Below, piece by piece: positions 3,916 to 5,676 of a stretch of DNA of 5,676 nt. The notes below the pieces were generated by a model. The model did not search any database. It had not been told where the DNA came from and saw nothing but the letters and a program-made list of their open reading frames with translations. Both the position numbers and the translations under genes were made by a program. The stretch covers positions 1-5,676 of the forward strand of contig VMFH01000041.1 of NCBI GenBank assembly GCA_007375925.1. The letters run 5' to 3'. This DNA is from Parcubacteria group bacterium Gr01-1014_72. Lineage in GTDB: Bacteria > Patescibacteriota > Minisyncoccia > Phycocordibacterales > VMFH01. Position 1 is the first letter of the stretch. Every line of letters begins with the position of its first letter.

Positions 3916-5676
3916 ATGGCATCTCACCCTTCGCCGTCCGTGCAGCATCGTGTAAAGCGGCTCCGCGAAACGATTGAGCGGCACCGGTACCTTTACCATG
4001 TTCTGAACCGCTCCGAGATTTCTCCCGAGGCGCTTGATTCGCTGAAGCGTGAGCTGTCGGAGCTTGAGGAGAAGTATCCGAAGCTCATTACGCCTGACTC
4101 GCCCACACAGCGCGTCGCGGGCGCACCGCTTCCGGAGTTCAAAAAAATCCGTCACAAAATTGCACAATGGTCGTTTAATGATGCTTTTTCCGAGGAAGAT
4201 ATGCGGGAGTTTGATGCACGAGTCAGGCGCTTTTTGAAGAGTGCGAGCGGGCAGGGTCTCGCGCCAACCTATACGGCGGAGCTCAAAATTGACGGACTCA
4301 AAGTCGTACTTGAGTATGAGAAGGGAGCGCTTGTGACCGCCGCGACGCGTGGCGACGGCGTCGTCGGCGAGGATGTGACGATGAATGTTCGGACGATTGA
4401 GTCCGTACCGCTCCGTCTCACGCGTCCCGTAGATGTGATTGTGGAAGGGGAGGTGTGGCTTGCGAAGAGCCGGCTTAAAGAACTTAATCGCGAGCGTGCG
4501 GCGAACGGCGAAGAGCTTTTTGCGAATCCGCGCAATGTCGCCGCCGGCACTATTCGCCAGCTTGACCCGAGGATTGTCGCTCTGCGAAGGCTGGATTGCT
4601 TCGTGTATGATCTCGTGGGCGGGAGCGAGGTGGTGCCGAACTTTCAACACGAGGAGCTCGCGCTTCTCTCGGAACTTGGTTTCAAGGTGAACCAGCATTT
4701 CAAGCGGTGCGAGACGATAGAGAACGTGATTTCCTACTGGAAGGAGTGGCGGGAGGCGAAAGAAAAAAAGGATTACTGGATTGACGGCGTTGTCGTAAAG
4801 GTGGATGAGCGGCAGTATCAGGAGACGCTTGGCTATACGGGAAAGGCGCCGCGCTTCGGCATTGCCTTCAAGTTTCCCGCAGAGCAGGTGACGACGGTGC
4901 TCCAGGATATTGTTTTTCAAGTAGGTCGCACCGGTGTCGTTACCCCCGTTGCACATCTTCGGCCCGTCTCTGTCGCCGGTTCAACCGTCTCGCGGGCGAC
5001 GCTTCACAATGAGGATGAAATCAAACGGCTGGATGTGCGCATTGGCGATACCGTGATTCTTCAGAAGGCGGGGGATGTCATTCCGGATATCGTGTCGGTT
5101 GTGAAGGAACTGCGAAGCGGGAAAGAGAAGCCGTTTCGTTGGCCCCTATCCGTCGCCGCCTGCGGCGGCGACGGACGGATAGAGCGCGTTCCGGGCGAAG
5201 CGGCGTGGCGCTGTAGAGACAGGAACTCTTTTGCCATTCAGAAGCGTCGGTGGTACCACTTCGTCGGCAAGCACGCATTTGACATTGAGGGGCTTGGGCC
5301 GAAGAACATTGACCTCCTCCTCTCCCACGAGCTCATCTCCACCTTCCCCGACCTCTGGACGCTCAGGAAGGGCGACCTCCTCGCGCTCCCGCGCTTCGCC
5401 ACTCTTTCAGCAGACAATCTCCTCGCCGCGCTCCGGAAGGCGAGGCGCGTAATACTCCCGCGCTTCCTCGTCGCGCTCTCCATCCCGCAGGTTGGCGAGG
5501 AAACGGCGGAGGACCTCGCGCGGCACTTTAGGACAATTGAGAAAATCGCCGCGGCACCTCAGGAGGATTTTGAGTTGATAGCGGGCGTTGGGCCTGTTGT
5601 CGCGGCCTCTCTCGCCCTGTGGTTCGGGAACAAAGAGAACAAAAAACTTCTCGTTGCGCTCCAGAACGAGGTCACC
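3916..5676 (+). CDS. ligA: NAD-dependent DNA ligase LigA (3' end outside window)
   Basis: 587 codons are open from ATG 3916 to the window edge. LigA seals nicks in DNA during replication and repair using NAD+. Visible parts: domain Ia (about 10-60, HRYLYHVLNRSEIS); SPTQRVAG (62-69); the nucleotidyltransferase domain with catalytic lysine K124 in AELKIDG; TRGDGVVGEDVT (144-155); VEGEVW (176-181); NPRNVAAGTIRQLDP (204-218); WIDGVVVKV (288-296); GIAFKFP (315-321); an OB fold with QVGRTGVVTPVA (335-346) and QKAGDVIP (383-390); a degenerate zinc finger (413-438); and helix-hairpin-helix repeats (GVGPVVAASL, 557-566). The BRCT domain would lie beyond the edge. Oddities: domain Ia has ISPEALD where most ligases have a D-x-x-Y-D pattern, and only two of four zinc cysteines remain (C416, C433). 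It starts 10 bases after the PilX-like stop with no promoter or Shine-Dalgarno seen, so read-through is likely. Confidence 0.96.
   Translation, partial: MASHPSPSVQHRVKRLRETIERHRYLYHVLNRSEISPEALDSLKRELSELEEKYPKLITPDSPTQRVAGAPLPEFKKIRHKIAQWSFNDAFSEEDMREFDARVRRFLKSASGQGLAPTYTAELKIDGLKVVLEYEKGALVTAATRGDGVVGEDVTMNVRTIESVPLRLTRPVDVIVEGEVWLAKSRLKELNRERAANGEELFANPRNVAAGTIRQLDPRIVALRRLDCFVYDLVGGSEVVPNFQHEELALLSELGFKVNQHFKRCETIENVISYWKEWREAKEKKDYWIDGVVVKVDERQYQETLGYTGKAPRFGIAFKFPAEQVTTVLQDIVFQVGRTGVVTPVAHLRPVSVAGSTVSRATLHNEDEIKRLDVRIGDTVILQKAGDVIPDIVSVVKELRSGKEKPFRWPLSVAACGGDGRIERVPGEAAWRCRDRNSFAIQKRRWYHFVGKHAFDIEGLGPKNIDLLLSHELISTFPDLWTLRKGDLLALPRFATLSADNLLAALRKARRVILPRFLVALSIPQVGEETAEDLARHFRTIEKIAAAPQEDFELIAGVGPVVAASLALWFGNKENKKLLVALQNEVT
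5146..5182 (+). repeat. GC-rich palindrome within the zinc-finger codons of ligA
   Basis: TCCGTCGCCGCC (5149-5160) and its exact complement (5164-5175) surround a TGC loop. The outer CTATCCG (5146-5152) is mirrored again by CGGATAG (5176-5182), as if part of the right arm were duplicated. The right half encodes the conserved-looking CGGDGRIE. The left half encodes PLSVAA, where a first zinc-binding cysteine would be expected. Confidence 0.8.

Noticed and set aside
3850..4956. Long open frame of 368 codons on the minus strand
   Set aside because: It lies antisense to the strongly supported ligA and the PilX-like gene end; its product is low in recognisable motifs and is explained by codon bias of the + strand genes.

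Overview
The window reads as part of a Candidate Phyla Radiation (Patescibacteria) genome, most likely a Parcubacteria-type lineage of medium-to-high GC. I infer this from four things: the minor-pilin style (motifs such as GVECALYWD and YCYD-type pilin ends), a divergent NAD-dependent DNA ligase, start codons without Shine-Dalgarno sequences that sit close to extended -10 promoters, and gaps filled with short periodic repeats. TGA ends the prepilin peptidase gene, so the standard bacterial code fits. No database search was possible, so the lineage is an inference.

All genes lie on the + strand. Bases 1-223 hold the C-terminal end of a type IV pilin-like protein, followed by an excellent intrinsic terminator (281-317). 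A new transcription unit starts with an extended -10 box placed so that the prepilin peptidase gene pilD (379-1203) would be read from a nearly leaderless transcript. Next comes a minor-pilin cassette: a FimT/GspH-like protein (1308-1919), a PilW/GspJ-like protein (2049-2633, with its own extended -10 promoter), a PilV/GspI-like protein (about 2733-3284) and a PilX/GspK-like protein (about 3408-3905). Only 10 bases later ligA starts (3916) and runs off the window end after 587 codons.

Functionally, PilD would cleave and N-methylate the prepilins at their G/F site. The four minor pilins would form the initiating tip complex of a type IV pilus or pseudopilus whose major subunit is probably the truncated first gene. 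Motor ATPase and platform genes are not in the window. LigA is a housekeeping ligase that appears simply to follow the pilin genes.

The most unusual feature is a family of degenerate 7-base units (consensus about CAYRGAR, R=A/G, Y=C/T) in four of the five gaps between genes and once inside pilD. In the three gaps before fimT, pilV and pilX the units form two arms in opposite orientation, so each RNA could fold into a long imperfect hairpin, and the likely start codon of the downstream pilin lies in or at the right arm. Because 7 is not a multiple of 3, changes in unit number would move start codons between frames. In two of the genes a second, tight hairpin with a TGG loop encodes the residues just before and across the prepilin cleavage site. 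The fifth gap carries a palindrome flanked by exact 7-base direct repeats, and another palindrome sits in the degenerate zinc-finger region of ligA.
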